From Prosthecobacter vanneervenii (GTDB taxonomy: Bacteria > Verrucomicrobiota > Verrucomicrobiia > Verrucomicrobiales > Verrucomicrobiaceae), in the NCBI RefSeq assembly GCF_014203095.1, contig NZ_JACHIG010000005.1:1-64000 (forward strand): a DNA stretch of 64,000 nt, in the 5' to 3' direction. A model generated the notes under the pieces. That model worked only from the letters and a program-made list of their open reading frames with translations, did no database searches and had not been told where the DNA came from. Shown piece by piece: positions 16,146 to 23,944 of the stretch (the stretch's first letter is position 1; each line of letters starts with the position of its first letter). The position numbers and the translations under genes are program-made.

Positions 16146-16715
16146 ATGGCCTGGCGACCCAACAAATGCATCGTGCGTGGTGAAATCGACAACACGACCA
16201 AAGGCCGTGTGACCGGGAGGATCTGGCTGCTGGGGCGCGAGGAACCGATGATGCTGGACCTCATCGGCGATGCCTGGCCGGATGTGGCGGGCTCAAAGCT
16301 CAGCTTTGTGAATCCGCATCCTGAAGCCCAGCCGGAGTATGACGAGGGGCTGCGTCTGGTGCAGACAGGCTCCGTTGGAGACATCACCGCCTCGCAGCGG
16401 GTGAAGAAGCTTCTGGCACCCGAGGAGGAATGGATGCAGGCAATCAAGGAAGAGCGGCTGCACGAGATCCCCTGGGTGTGGGCGAATGCCCTCTATCTGG
16501 AATGGTTCAGCGACTTCAACGGACGCATGGTGGTGCAGACCACCGAGTTTGAGATCTCGATCTCCGAGCGCCTGTGGGTGCTGGATGAAGACGAGCATGC
16601 CGCACAGCAGGCCATCAATGAAGCAGACATGGACGCCTACATGGAAAAGCTCGGAGACGCCCTGAGCATGGAAGATTTTGCAGACGACAGCGAGCAGGAT
16701 GAGACGGCGTCCTGA
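16146..16715 (+). CDS. Conserved-looking hypothetical protein
   Basis: 189 residues from the ATG at 16146. No family recognised by eye. It opens with CIVRGEIDNTTKGRVTGRIWLLG, predicted beta-rich. A strongly acidic C-terminus (WVLDEDEHAAQQ to EDFADDSEQDETAS) follows. No signal peptide or membrane segment. 16 bases separate it from the nucleotidyltransferase-like gene, so it may be the third gene of that transcript. It converges on the permease operon with eight bases between stops. The composition matches ordinary genes here. Confidence 0.75.
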   Translation: MAWRPNKCIVRGEIDNTTKGRVTGRIWLLGREEPMMLDLIGDAWPDVAGSKLSFVNPHPEAQPEYDEGLRLVQTGSVGDITASQRVKKLLAPEEEWMQAIKEERLHEIPWVWANALYLEWFSDFNGRMVVQTTEFEISISERLWVLDEDEHAAQQAINEADMDAYMEKLGDALSMEDFADDSEQDETAS

Positions 16716-16723
16716 GGCCTCTT

Positions 16724-17689
16724 TCACTCTCTGCTTTTCGGGTCAAACGCATCGCGCAGGCCATCGCCGAGGAAGTTCAGGGCAAGGAGGCTGGCGGACA
16801 TGAGCAGGGCGGGAAAGACGAGCAGCCACCACTTGCTCTCGATGGGATTGATGACCTGCGCGCCATCCTTGAGCAGAGAGCCCCAGCTTGCGGCGGGATC
16901 TTCGATGCCGAGGCCGAGAAAGCTCAGGAGGGACTCATCCAAAATCACTGCGGGAATGGTGAGCGTGAGGTAAGTGAGGATGATGGTGCTCAGATTGGGC
17001 AGCAGGTGCCGCCACAGCACGCCCCAGGCGCTTTGGCCCATGGCGCGGGAGGCTGTCACAAAGGTCATCTCCCGCAGCACCAGCACCTGTCCGCGTACAA
17101 TGCGCGCCATCGTCAGCCATTCGACGAGGCCGAGTGAAACGACCATCACCAGCACTTTGGAGTAGGCCTTCAAGTCCGTCATCACTTTGGCTGTCCATCC
17201 CCAGCCATGCGCTTCGGCAGAGAGCCGCCAGCCATCCACCCATTCCTTCACATACTCATCCAGCGCGGCGATGAGGATCATGATGAAGAGGATGCGCGGC
17301 ACAGACTGCAGCACCTCGATGGTGCGCATCATCACGCCATCAACACGCCCGCCCGCGTAGCCGCTGATCATTCCATAAAGCGTGCCGATGCCGAGGCTGA
17401 TCAGCGCGCCCACCAAGCCCACACCGAGCGAGACACGCGCGCCGGAGAGCAGGCGGTAGAGCATGTCCTGCCCGTTCACGTCGGTGCCCAGCAGGTGCGC
17501 CGATGAAGGAGGCACGAAGGAGTTGCTGCTGGTGAGCTTCAGCGCCTCAGGCAGCAGCAGGGGCACCACGATGGCGATGAGGGACAGGCACGCGAGAAAC
17601 CCGAGCGCGATGAGCGCCGCGCGGTTGCGCTTCAGGATCTGCCAGCCGTCCGGCCGTGCGATGGCTGCTGGAGCGGCGGCTTCAGGCAT
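16724..17689 (-). CDS. ABC transporter permease, DppC/OppC type
   Basis: 321-residue inner-membrane permease of the peptide/nickel uptake class. An N-terminal OppC-type helix comes first (LIALGFLACLSLIAIVVPLL). Five further helices follow, and the EAA loop (SRAMGQSAWGVLWRHLLPN) docks on the ATPase. It pairs with the DppB-like gene, which it overlaps by eight bases. No ATPase or binding-protein gene lies alongside, so these may be supplied from elsewhere. A long insertion between helices 2 and 3 (EYVKEWVDGWRLSAEAHGWG) is a feature seen in some Verrucomicrobia/Planctomycetes homologues; I state that only as an impression. Confidence 0.9.
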   Translation of the reverse strand: MPEAAAPAAIARPDGWQILKRNRAALIALGFLACLSLIAIVVPLLLPEALKLTSSNSFVPPSSAHLLGTDVNGQDMLYRLLSGARVSLGVGLVGALISLGIGTLYGMISGYAGGRVDGVMMRTIEVLQSVPRILFIMILIAALDEYVKEWVDGWRLSAEAHGWGWTAKVMTDLKAYSKVLVMVVSLGLVEWLTMARIVRGQVLVLREMTFVTASRAMGQSAWGVLWRHLLPNLSTIILTYLTLTIPAVILDESLLSFLGLGIEDPAASWGSLLKDGAQVINPIESKWWLLVFPALLMSASLLALNFLGDGLRDAFDPKSRE

Positions 17690-18602
17690 AGAGTTTGATG
17701 CGTTTGTCCAGCAGCGTGTAGATCACGTCCACCAGCAGATTGAAAAGCACGAGCAGCACGCAGTACACAATGACCGCGCCACCGAGCAGGAAGACATCGC
17801 GGTTCTGGATCGAGTTCACAAAGATCATCCCCGCGCCGGAGATGTTGAAGACGCTTTCCACGATCATCGAGCCCGTGAGCAGATGCGCCGCCAGCGGCCC
17901 GAGAAAGGTGATCACCGGCAGGATGGCCACCTTGACCGCATGCCGCACCACGGCCTGCGTCTCGCTCAGCCCCTTGGCGCGCGCGGTGCGCAGAAAGTCG
18001 CTCTTCAGCACGTCCAGCAGGCTGTTGCGCATCAGCCGCGCCACGTAGGCGATGTAGGGCGCGGCGAGGCAGAGCCCGGGCAGGATCATCTGCTGCACCG
18101 TGCCCCAGCCGCCCACCGGCAGCCAGCCCAGCCCTAGCGCGAAGAGGGCGATCAAAAACGGCCCGCTGACAAAGGAAGGGATGGAGATGGTCAGCAGTGC
18201 AGCGAACATCGCCGAGCGATCGATCCAAGTTTCGCGCTTCATCGCCGCCAGACTGCCGAGCGTGACGCCGGCACAGCTCGCGATCACAAAGGCCAGCGCG
18301 CCCAGCGCAAAGGAATTGGGCATCTTCTGCTTCAGCAGCTCGGCCACGCTCCAGTCACGGTACTTGGTGGAAAGCCCCAGGTCCAGATGCACCAGGGAGG
18401 AGACATAGGAGGTGTACTGCTGCCACAGGGTGCCGCTGAGCTTGTACTTTTTTTCCAGCGCCTCCTTCACGTGCTTGGGGGGCTCCTTCTCCCTGTCAAA
18501 GGGGCCCCCGGGCGTGATCCGCGCCAGCACGAAGGTGATCGAGATCACGCAGAAGATCACGATCACGCTGCTGAAGGCGCGGCGGAGGAGAAACGCAGTC
18601 AT
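17682..18602 (-). CDS. ABC transporter permease, DppB/OppB type
   Basis: 306-residue permease starting with the typical OppB helix (FLLRRAFSSVIVIFCVIS), followed by the periplasmic segment ITPGGPFDREK that marks this class. Six membrane helices and the EAA loop RTARAKGLSETQAVVRHAVK are present. It forms the heterodimeric channel with the DppC-like protein encoded next. The ATG at 18602 is preceded by an in-frame TTG. It is likely to take up di- or oligopeptides, or a similar small substrate. The matching periplasmic binding protein and ATPases are not in the window. Confidence 0.9.
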   Translation of the reverse strand: MTAFLLRRAFSSVIVIFCVISITFVLARITPGGPFDREKEPPKHVKEALEKKYKLSGTLWQQYTSYVSSLVHLDLGLSTKYRDWSVAELLKQKMPNSFALGALAFVIASCAGVTLGSLAAMKRETWIDRSAMFAALLTISIPSFVSGPFLIALFALGLGWLPVGGWGTVQQMILPGLCLAAPYIAYVARLMRNSLLDVLKSDFLRTARAKGLSETQAVVRHAVKVAILPVITFLGPLAAHLLTGSMIVESVFNISGAGMIFVNSIQNRDVFLLGGAVIVYCVLLVLFNLLVDVIYTLLDKRIKLYA

Positions 18603-18645
18603 CAAAGCAATGTCGGATGACGGAGGCAGAATGTCGAATGCTCAA

Positions 18646-19503
18646 TCAGGCCAGCCACCAGGCGTAGCTGCCGCTGGGCACGGGCAGCACACCAGGGCCG
18701 CCGCGCAGCTGCATCTCACCCTGCTCCACCTTGCCGCCGCTGCGGCCAAACTGCTGCAGCAGCAGATGATGCAGAGAGATGGGCGTGAGCTCAGGCGTGT
18801 GGCAGGAGAGCAGCACTCCGAGCGGCTCGGGGGAGATGAGCTTCCCCAGCAGCGTGAGCAGCGGAGGCAGGTCGTTTTCGATCTTGAAGACTTCGCCTTT
18901 GGCGCCGCGCCCGTAGCTGGGCGGGTCGAGGATCAGCAGGTCGTACTGCCGCTCGCGCCGCAGCTCGCGCTCCAGAAACTTCGTCACATCATCCACGATC
19001 CAGCGCACCGGCTTTTCCTCCAGGCCGTTGATCGCGGCGTTTTTGCGCGCCCAGTCCACCATGCCCTTGGAGGCATCCACATGACAGACTTCCGCCCCGG
19101 CATGCGCAGCGGCCAGCGTGCTGCCGCCGGAGTAGGCAAAGAGGTTCAGCACCCGCGCCGGGCGGTTGTGCTTTTTGGCGTATTCCGTGCACACGGCGCG
19201 GATGCGCTGCCATTGGTCGCGCTGCTCGGGAAAGATGCCCAGATGGCCAAAGTCGGTGGAGCTGAGCTGGAACTTGGTGCCGTCCACCTCGATGGCCCAG
19301 GTCTCCGGCAGTTTGTCACGGCCACGCCACTGGTTGCCGCCGTCGCGGAAAAAGGTGGCGGTCACCTGCTGCCAGTCCGCCTTGGGCCGCGTCTGCCGCC
19401 AGACGGCCTGCGCACAGGGGCGTGAGAGCACCACATTGCCAAAGCGCTCCAGCTTCTGGAAAGAGCCGCTGTCGAGGAGTTCGTAACCGTTAGTATCAGC
19501 CAT
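18646..19503 (-). CDS. Class I SAM-dependent methyltransferase (RlmI/RlmK-like)
   Basis: 285 residues from the ATG at 19503. The SAM-binding motif I is VLNLFAYSGGSTLAAAHAGAE, followed by the acidic VDASKGMVDWARKN. Motif IV is LILDPPSYGRG, a DPP(S/A/Y)-type motif of nucleic-acid base methyltransferases. The layout matches the catalytic half of RlmI/RlmK-type 23S rRNA methyltransferases, but the PUA domain is absent. An upstream in-frame ATG would add 47 residues overlapping gpsA and is not used. Ten bases after the gpsA stop, so probably in the plsY-gpsA operon. The target base is uncertain. Confidence 0.85.
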   Translation of the reverse strand: MADTNGYELLDSGSFQKLERFGNVVLSRPCAQAVWRQTRPKADWQQVTATFFRDGGNQWRGRDKLPETWAIEVDGTKFQLSSTDFGHLGIFPEQRDQWQRIRAVCTEYAKKHNRPARVLNLFAYSGGSTLAAAHAGAEVCHVDASKGMVDWARKNAAINGLEEKPVRWIVDDVTKFLERELRRERQYDLLILDPPSYGRGAKGEVFKIENDLPPLLTLLGKLISPEPLGVLLSCHTPELTPISLHHLLLQQFGRSGGKVEQGEMQLRGGPGVLPVPSGSYAWWLA

Positions 19504-19513
19504 GGAAAGGTAG

Positions 19514-20515
19514 TCAGTCCGCCTCAGGGCGGGGATCTCGTGAGAAGAGGGCGCGCATACCCTCAATGGGGGATTTGCCCTGATGCAGCACCGCGTTGAT
19601 CTCGTCCAGCAGCGGCATGCGCACGCCGCGTGCCTGGGCCGCACGGTGCAGGCTGGCGGTGTTCAGCACGCCCTCGGCCACCATGCGTGTGCTGGAGATG
19701 ATCTCATCCAGCGGGCGGCCCTGCCCCAGCATCATGCCCACGCGGTGGTTGCGGCTGTGCTCGGAGTAGCAGGTGCCCATGAGATCACCCACACCGCTGA
19801 GGCCATAGAAAGTCTCCACCTTGCCGCCTTCAGCCACGCCGAGGCGCACCATTTCCGCCAGTGCGCGGGTGACGAGGGCGGCGAGGGTGTTGTCCCCCAT
19901 CTTCAGTCCTTGGGCGATGCCCGCCGCGATGGCGTAGGGGTTCTTCATCGCGCCAGCCCATTCAGCACCCACGATGTCATCCGTCGTATAGCTGCGGAAA
20001 AATGGCAGCGTAAAGCAGGCCTGCACCGCCTTGGCCATCTCGGCATCTGCGCAGGCCACCACGGCAGCGGTGGCCATCTGGCGTGCCACTTCCTCCGCAT
20101 GATTCGGCCCGGTGAGCACGGCCAGCGGCACGCCGGGGATGGCGGAGCCGATCAGCTCCGTCATACGGCGGCCGGTTTCCAGCTCGATGCCCTTGGAGCA
20201 TGATACCAGCACCTTGGCGCGAGACGCCGCGCCACACTGCGCCACGAGCTTCGCCGTGCCGAGCATGGCTTTGGAAGGTACCACAAAGACCAGCATGTCT
20301 GCAGGCTGGAGCGCAGCAAGATCAGACGTGACCCGCACCTGCTTCGGCAACTCCAGATCTGGCAGGTAGCGTGAGCTGCGGCGGGTGTCGCGGAGCTGAG
20401 CCATCAGCTCGGCATCGCGGCCCCAGAACTGCACGTCCAGGCCACGCCAGGACAGCAAAGCAGCAAGTGCGGTGCCCCAGCTCCCGGCACCGATGACGGT
20501 GGCGCTCTGGATCAT
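19514..20515 (-). CDS. gpsA: NAD(P)+-dependent glycerol-3-phosphate dehydrogenase
   Basis: 333 residues, typical for GpsA. The Rossmann motif GAGSWGTALAALL is at residues 8-20. The mid-protein EWAGAMKNPYAIAAGIAQGL holds the catalytic Lys-Asn, and GLSGVGDLMGTCYSEHSRN is present. It reduces dihydroxyacetone phosphate to glycerol-3-phosphate in the cytoplasm, supplying the substrate for the PlsY acyltransferase encoded directly upstream. The start ATG overlaps the plsY stop by four bases (ATGA), and the resulting length is canonical, so upstream starts are unlikely. Confidence 0.96.
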   Translation of the reverse strand: MIQSATVIGAGSWGTALAALLSWRGLDVQFWGRDAELMAQLRDTRRSSRYLPDLELPKQVRVTSDLAALQPADMLVFVVPSKAMLGTAKLVAQCGAASRAKVLVSCSKGIELETGRRMTELIGSAIPGVPLAVLTGPNHAEEVARQMATAAVVACADAEMAKAVQACFTLPFFRSYTTDDIVGAEWAGAMKNPYAIAAGIAQGLKMGDNTLAALVTRALAEMVRLGVAEGGKVETFYGLSGVGDLMGTCYSEHSRNHRVGMMLGQGRPLDEIISSTRMVAEGVLNTASLHRAAQARGVRMPLLDEINAVLHQGKSPIEGMRALFSRDPRPEAD

Positions 20516-21162
20516 GGCTGCGGCTTCTTTTTGGTGAAGGCTTTGCTCTCCGTGCCTGCGAGCAGGCGCTGGATGTTGGAGCGGTGACGCACAAAGGCGA
20601 GGATCATGACCACGATGCCAAAGCCCAGCATGACAAAGTCCCACTGTCCCTCACGATACATCTGGATGGCCATGGCCGTGGGCACGCCCACCGCCGCCGC
20701 CAGCGAGCCGAGCGACACATAGCGGAAGGCAAAGAGAAAGGTCAGGAAGCCGATCCAGCCGCCAAGCATGCCCGCCTTGGAAATACCAAAGAGCACACCA
20801 CCCGTGGTGGCGATGCCTTTGCCGCCTTTAAAGCCCAGCCAGAAGGTGAACATGTGGCCGAGCACGGCAGCAAAACCTGCCAGCACCTTGCCGATGGAGA
20901 TCACCTCCACCGTAGCTCCGGTCTGGGCGATCCAGCCCGCCGCCAGCCACACCGGCAGCCAGCCTTTAACCATGTCCAGGATAAACACCGGGATGCCGAT
21001 CCCCTTCCCCAGCACGCGGATGGCATTGGTGGCACCAATATTGCCGCTGCCATGCTGACGTATGTCGATTCCCTTGAGCTTTCCTGCGAGGTAGCCAAAC
21101 GGCACCGAGCCGCAGAGATAACCGGAGGCAATGCTAAGGATGATGGCAGTGGTCGTGGTCAT
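20512..21162 (-). CDS. plsY: Glycerol-3-phosphate acyltransferase PlsY
   Basis: 216-residue inner-membrane enzyme that transfers an acyl group from acyl-phosphate to glycerol-3-phosphate, first step of phosphatidic acid synthesis. The PlsY signatures are all present: GSVPFGYL near residue 20, RQHGSGNIGATNAIRVLGK, then LGHMFTFWLGFKGGKGIAT with the conserved GGKG, and a late TGGVLFGI-type segment. Five or more membrane helices are visible. It forms a coupled operon with gpsA and lies 77 bases downstream of the cphA stop, on the same strand. No separate promoter element was identified. Confidence 0.96.
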   Translation of the reverse strand: MTTTTAIILSIASGYLCGSVPFGYLAGKLKGIDIRQHGSGNIGATNAIRVLGKGIGIPVFILDMVKGWLPVWLAAGWIAQTGATVEVISIGKVLAGFAAVLGHMFTFWLGFKGGKGIATTGGVLFGISKAGMLGGWIGFLTFLFAFRYVSLGSLAAAVGVPTAMAIQMYREGQWDFVMLGFGIVVMILAFVRHRSNIQRLLAGTESKAFTKKKPQP

Positions 21163-21239
21163 GGGTTGAAATCAACGCCCCTAGTAGCCGAATTCTGCGT
21201 GCTGTGGCAAGCGATTCATCGAATCGGAAACCACTCACC

Positions 21240-23846
21240 TCAGCACGCGCCGTACTTCTCCTTGAGATACTGCACGGTTTCATCCGCCGTATCCGCCTGG
21301 ATCATCACCAAATCTCCCGCCTGTGCGGACTCCATGGCCAGATCCACCGATTTCAGGTGACCGATGATGGACTCCACGCGCCGGGTGCGCGGGGCGTTCT
21401 CCAGCCCCTGGGCCAGGAGGCGCATGATCTCGCCAGACTCACGGCCGCGCACATAGTCGCCCTCGTAGAGCCAGGCCTCGTCAAATTCAGAGGCCAGCAT
21501 GCGGCCCTGCTCGACGATGTCGCTGTCGCGGCGATCTCCCGCAGAGCTGTAAACCACGATGCGGCGCTTGTTTTCAAACTGGCGCAGGCCATCCAGCAGC
21601 GCACGCAGCGCGTCCACGTTGTGGCCGTAGTCCACGATGACGGTGATGCCCTTGAGGTCCAGCACGTTGAAGCGGCCAGCGTTCTGATCCAGGCTGGGCA
21701 CAAAGCTGCGCACGCCCTGGCGGATGAGTTCGTCGTCGATGCCCAGCGCCCAGGCTGCGGCCACAGAGGCCAGCGTGTTTTCCACCTGGAAGCCGATGCG
21801 CCCACCGTGGGTGAGGGGCACCTCGCTCAGCGAAATGAAGACATCCTCATTGGGACCGGAGGCGCGGACGATGCTGCCGTCGCGCACAAAGATGGCGCGC
21901 TCTCCCTTGATGCGGTGCCGCACGATGACGGCGTTCTCGCCATCCAGGGCAAAGAAGATGGTCTTGCGCGGGTAGGTTTCAGACATCTTCACCACCAGCG
22001 GGTCAGCGGCATTCAGCACGGCATGGCCGTCTGCGGGTACGGCAGCCACGATGCACTGCTTCACCTCCGCGAGCTGTTCGGGGGTGTTGATGTCATTGAT
22101 GCCCAGGTGGTCGCCACAGCCGATGTTGGTCACCACGGCCACGTCACAGTGGTCAAAGGCCAGGCCTTCGCGCAGGATGCCACCACGGGCGGTTTCCAGC
22201 ACGGCGGCATCGCACAGCGGATAGGAAAGGATGCTGCGGGCGCTTTTGGGGCCACTGCAGTCGCCGGTGTCGATCATGCGGGAGCCGACGAAAACACCGT
22301 CCGTGCTCGTCATCCCCACGCACCATTGATTCTGGGTCAGCAGATGCGCGATGAAGCGTGTGGTGGTGGTCTTGCCGTTTACGCCGGTCACCGCCACGAT
22401 GGGGATGCGGCCACGGCAGCCGGGGGCAAACATGGTGTCGATCACCGCCTTGCCCACCGGACGGGCTTCGCCCTCTGAGGGGTAAAGATGCATGCGCAGC
22501 CCGGGGCGTGCGTTCAGCTCGATGATGACTCCGTTCTTCGGGCTCAGCGGCTGCGTGATGTCCGGGGCGATCATGTCGAGCCCGCAGATGTCCAGCCCGA
22601 CCATCTGGGCGGCTTCCACAGCGGCGGCGCAAATCGTGGGATGCACCTCGGCAGTACAGTCCACGGCAGTGCCACCGGTGCTGAGGTTCGCATTACGGCG
22701 GATGAGGATCATGCGGTCCTTCTCAGGGATCGACTCAGGCGTGACGCCCTGCTCTGCCAGCACGGCCAGCGCCACGGCATCAATGCGGATGCGGCTCAGC
22801 GCGGCGGCGTGGTCGGCGGCTCGGCGCGGGTCTCGATTTTTCTCAGCCACCAGCTCCTGAATGGTATGCACTCCGTCCCCGATCACATGCGCCGGGTAGC
22901 GGCGGGAGGCGGCGATGAGCTCCTTGCCGATCACGAGCACCCGGTAGTCCTCCCCTTCGGCAAACTGCTCCACAATCACGGAGCGGCTTTCCTCGCGTGC
23001 GGCGGCATAGGCGGTGACCACCTGCTCGCGGGTGTACAAATTGAGCGCCACACCACGGCCTTGGTTGCCGTCCTGCGGTTTCACCACCACCGGCAGGCCG
23101 ATCTCATTGGCGGCAGCCCAGGCGTCCTCGGCGTTTTTCACCGGACGGCCCTGCGGCACCGGCAGGCCGATCTCATTGAGCAGCTTGAGGGTGAAGTCCT
23201 TGTCCTGCACGATGTCCTCGGCGATCGCGCTCGTGTGGCTGGTGGCGGCGGCCAGGATTTTCCGCTGCTTGGAGCCCCAGCCCAGCTGCACCAGGCTGCC
23301 CTCTGTGAGGCGGGTGACCGGGATGCCCCGCACGCGCGCGGCGTCCGCCATGGCACGGGTGCTCGGTCCCAGGCAGATGTCATTCGCCAGGTCATTCAGC
23401 TCCGTAATGGCGGCGTTCACATCCAGCGTCTGTCCGTAAAGAGCTGCATCGAGCATCCGACGAGCAAGCTGAAAGGCGGGGCGTGCCACAGCCTCCTCAT
23501 CATACTGGATGATGATGCGAAGCGTGCGCGGCTCAGCGGTGGGCATGATCTTGCCAAAGCTCAGCAGCAGATCAGAGCGGCTTTGGAGATTGAGCGTGAT
23601 GTGCAGCAGCAGAGAAGCCAGTGCTTCAGGCTGCGGAGTGGCATCGATGGAGCTGAGCTGCGGCTCCAGAGCGGGGAGCCAGGAGAGAAGCCAGGACCGC
23701 CAGTTGGGCACGTAGTCGGTCAGTTCGGGGAATTCCACCCGGCACTCGAGGACCGTTTCACGGGCCCAGAGGTTGGGGCCGCGCAGAGCCAGGATTTTGC
23801 GCACTTGGGTGGAGCGGAGTTCGCTGGATGGAGCAGAGTTTGGCAA
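21240..23846 (-). CDS. cphA: Cyanophycin synthetase (full length)
   Basis: 868 residues with the three-part plan of CphA: an N-terminal domain starting RKILALRGPNLWARETVLE, a central ATP-grasp domain (VVVKPQDGNQGRGV, IIELNARPGLRMH) and a Mur-ligase-like C-terminal half. The latter has a P-loop (GVNGKTTTT near 485) and the C-terminal ligand-binding domain (VDYGHNVDALRALLDGL). It polymerises aspartate and arginine into cyanophycin with ATP, without ribosomes. The TTG at 23846 is the outermost start. A GTG at 23804 would begin just before RKILALRGP, where most CphA proteins begin, and is a real alternative. Divergent from the ABC exporter gene across a short palindrome-bearing promoter region. 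Confidence 0.94.
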   Translation of the reverse strand: MPNSAPSSELRSTQVRKILALRGPNLWARETVLECRVEFPELTDYVPNWRSWLLSWLPALEPQLSSIDATPQPEALASLLLHITLNLQSRSDLLLSFGKIMPTAEPRTLRIIIQYDEEAVARPAFQLARRMLDAALYGQTLDVNAAITELNDLANDICLGPSTRAMADAARVRGIPVTRLTEGSLVQLGWGSKQRKILAAATSHTSAIAEDIVQDKDFTLKLLNEIGLPVPQGRPVKNAEDAWAAANEIGLPVVVKPQDGNQGRGVALNLYTREQVVTAYAAAREESRSVIVEQFAEGEDYRVLVIGKELIAASRRYPAHVIGDGVHTIQELVAEKNRDPRRAADHAAALSRIRIDAVALAVLAEQGVTPESIPEKDRMILIRRNANLSTGGTAVDCTAEVHPTICAAAVEAAQMVGLDICGLDMIAPDITQPLSPKNGVIIELNARPGLRMHLYPSEGEARPVGKAVIDTMFAPGCRGRIPIVAVTGVNGKTTTTRFIAHLLTQNQWCVGMTSTDGVFVGSRMIDTGDCSGPKSARSILSYPLCDAAVLETARGGILREGLAFDHCDVAVVTNIGCGDHLGINDINTPEQLAEVKQCIVAAVPADGHAVLNAADPLVVKMSETYPRKTIFFALDGENAVIVRHRIKGERAIFVRDGSIVRASGPNEDVFISLSEVPLTHGGRIGFQVENTLASVAAAWALGIDDELIRQGVRSFVPSLDQNAGRFNVLDLKGITVIVDYGHNVDALRALLDGLRQFENKRRIVVYSSAGDRRDSDIVEQGRMLASEFDEAWLYEGDYVRGRESGEIMRLLAQGLENAPRTRRVESIIGHLKSVDLAMESAQAGDLVMIQADTADETVQYLKEKYGAC

Positions 23847-23912
23847 GCAGGAAAATGGAAAACGCGGAATAGTCCCCAGACCTGCGCAAGGTCAAGGGAA
23901 AGATCGGCCTTA

Positions 23913-23935
23913 AACCAGTCAGAATCAGACTGGTT
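23913..23935. promoter_or_regulatory. Operator-like palindrome between cphA and the exporter gene
   Basis: AACCAGTC (23913-23920) and GACTGGTT (23928-23935) form a perfect 8-bp inverted repeat with a 7-base spacer. It lies in the 98-base divergent region between the cphA start (23846) and the exporter start (23945). The position suits a regulator controlling both directions. Confidence 0.55.
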
Positions 23936-23944
23936 GCACCCGTT

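Noticed and set aside
18606-18640. AT-poor gap between the methyltransferase and the permease genes resembling the dispersed repeat
   Set aside because: It shares only scattered words such as GAATGTCGAATG and does not match the core well enough.
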